Assembly: GCA_028287725.1 (NCBI GenBank)
Contig: JAQBPC010000374.1
Span: 1 to 6,422, forward strand
Length of the DNA: 6,422 nt
From: Chloroflexota bacterium
Lineage (GTDB): Bacteria; Chloroflexota; UBA5177; JANWHV01
Direction of reading: 5' to 3'
Shown here: positions 5,839 through 6,422 of the stretch, piece after piece
How the letters are laid out: each line of letters starts with the position of its first letter
How positions within the stretch are numbered: position 1 is the first letter of the stretch
Notes under the pieces: model-generated
Told to the model about the DNA's origin: nothing
Seen by the model: only the letters and a program-made list of their open reading frames with translations
Databases searched by the model: none
Made by a program: the position numbers and the translations under genes

Positions 5839-6422
5839 TTAAGCGAAGTCGTGATCGGGTCCTGTTACATCCATCGAGTGGGCAGGCGCAAATATCTTGA
5901 GGAGGGCATTCTCCAACACGCTGCGCTCTTCGTCATTTGCGACCGATGCGTGCACACCTACCTGCATAGTACCTCCCTCCATTCGTTCGACGACGGCGTT
6001 CACGTATCTGCGCGCCGGCAGGACCTCGGCCAGCTGGCGCGACAGCTCGACCGTGGACAGCTTTTCCCATCGCGCGGGTGGCAGAATCACCGGCAAATAG
6101 ACGTCCAGCATCTGAGGCCGAAGCGTCACGACACTGGTAACCATCGAGCTATTCGGCACGCGTATCTCCTGTGTGCCGGCGAATAGCGTTGTGTAAAACA
6201 GGGTGATATCGCCAACTTCGCCGCTATATTCGCTTCCCGCAAACGCAGCGGCGCGCACCGTGACATACTGGCCGGCCCTGAATGGCCTGGAGAACAAGAT
6301 TACTAGGCCCGCCACGACATTAGCGATTGAGGCCTGCGCAGCTATACCAATAATCACTCCGGTCACGGCGCCGCTTAGCGCAATGCCGGTGAGGTCGATC
6401 TGTGTCTGACTTGCTACGGTCA
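5839..6422 (-). CDS. MscS-family mechanosensitive ion channel, C-terminal part (5' end outside window)
   Basis: The frame is open from the window edge to TAA at 5841-5839, giving 193 residues. This family forms heptameric inner-membrane channels that open under membrane tension and release solutes during osmotic downshock. The visible part starts at the pore-lining third helix (GIALSGAVTGVIIGIAAQ, then ASIANVVAGLVILFSRPFRAG), the most conserved part of the family. It continues into the beta domain, with SGEVGDITLFYTTLFAGTQ and RVPNSSMV matching the VxxIxxxxT..DG..i.vPN pattern, and then the alpha/beta C-terminal domain. The amount after the pore helix is about what E. coli MscS has, so the C-terminus is complete. 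A GTG at 6366 lies within the pore helix and is not a start. It is upstream of, and on the same strand as, the tRNA unit, which has its own promoter. Confidence 0.92.
   Translation of the reverse strand, partial: TVASQTQIDLTGIALSGAVTGVIIGIAAQASIANVVAGLVILFSRPFRAGQYVTVRAAAFAGSEYSGEVGDITLFYTTLFAGTQEIRVPNSSMVTSVVTLRPQMLDVYLPVILPPARWEKLSTVELSRQLAEVLPARRYVNAVVERMEGGTMQVGVHASVANDEERSVLENALLKIFAPAHSMDVTGPDHDFA

Overview
The window looks like the edge of a bacterial surface-polysaccharide (exopolysaccharide or O-antigen type) locus, closed on its right side by two tRNA genes and a mechanosensitive-channel gene. The DNA is moderately GC-rich by eye. Neither tRNA gene encodes its 3' CCA, which argues against Enterobacteriaceae-like Gammaproteobacteria. 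The histidine tRNA keeps the usual G-1:C73 pair, which argues against most Alphaproteobacteria. Acidobacteriota would fit, but this is a weak guess and I cannot assign the organism from this stretch.

Layout. Positions 1-498 (+) hold the C-terminal domain of a GT4-type glycosyltransferase whose start lies outside the window. It converges, with a 23-nt gap, on the first of two paralogous GT4 glycosyltransferases that are both on the minus strand (522-1694 and 1992-3161). These two are clearly duplicates of one ancestor and are about the same length. A 237-nt gap separates the second one from a divergent plus-strand pair. The first member is a small membrane-associated protein (3399-3935) with a metal-hydrolase-like His/Asp pattern and an HNH-like zinc finger at its C-terminus. 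The second is another GT4 glycosyltransferase (3988-5124). About 510 nt without a convincing gene follow, then tRNA-His and tRNA-Arg(TCT), both minus, with a good promoter in front of the Arg gene, and last the C-terminal 193 residues of an MscS-family channel (minus, open at the window edge).

How the parts fit. Four glycosyltransferases in about 5 kb imply sequential addition of sugars to a lipid-linked or surface glycan. None of their sugar donors or acceptors can be read from sequence alone. The tRNAs and MscS look like ordinary chromosomal background, so the change from sugar genes to housekeeping genes lies between about 5125 and 5636. The points most worth a second look are the unusual small protein at 3399-3935, a 19-codon ORF that stitches it to the next gene by two 4-nt overlaps, the TTG starts of three of the glycosyltransferases, and perfect dyads in the intergenic regions. 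I see no CRISPR array, insertion sequence or defence system.
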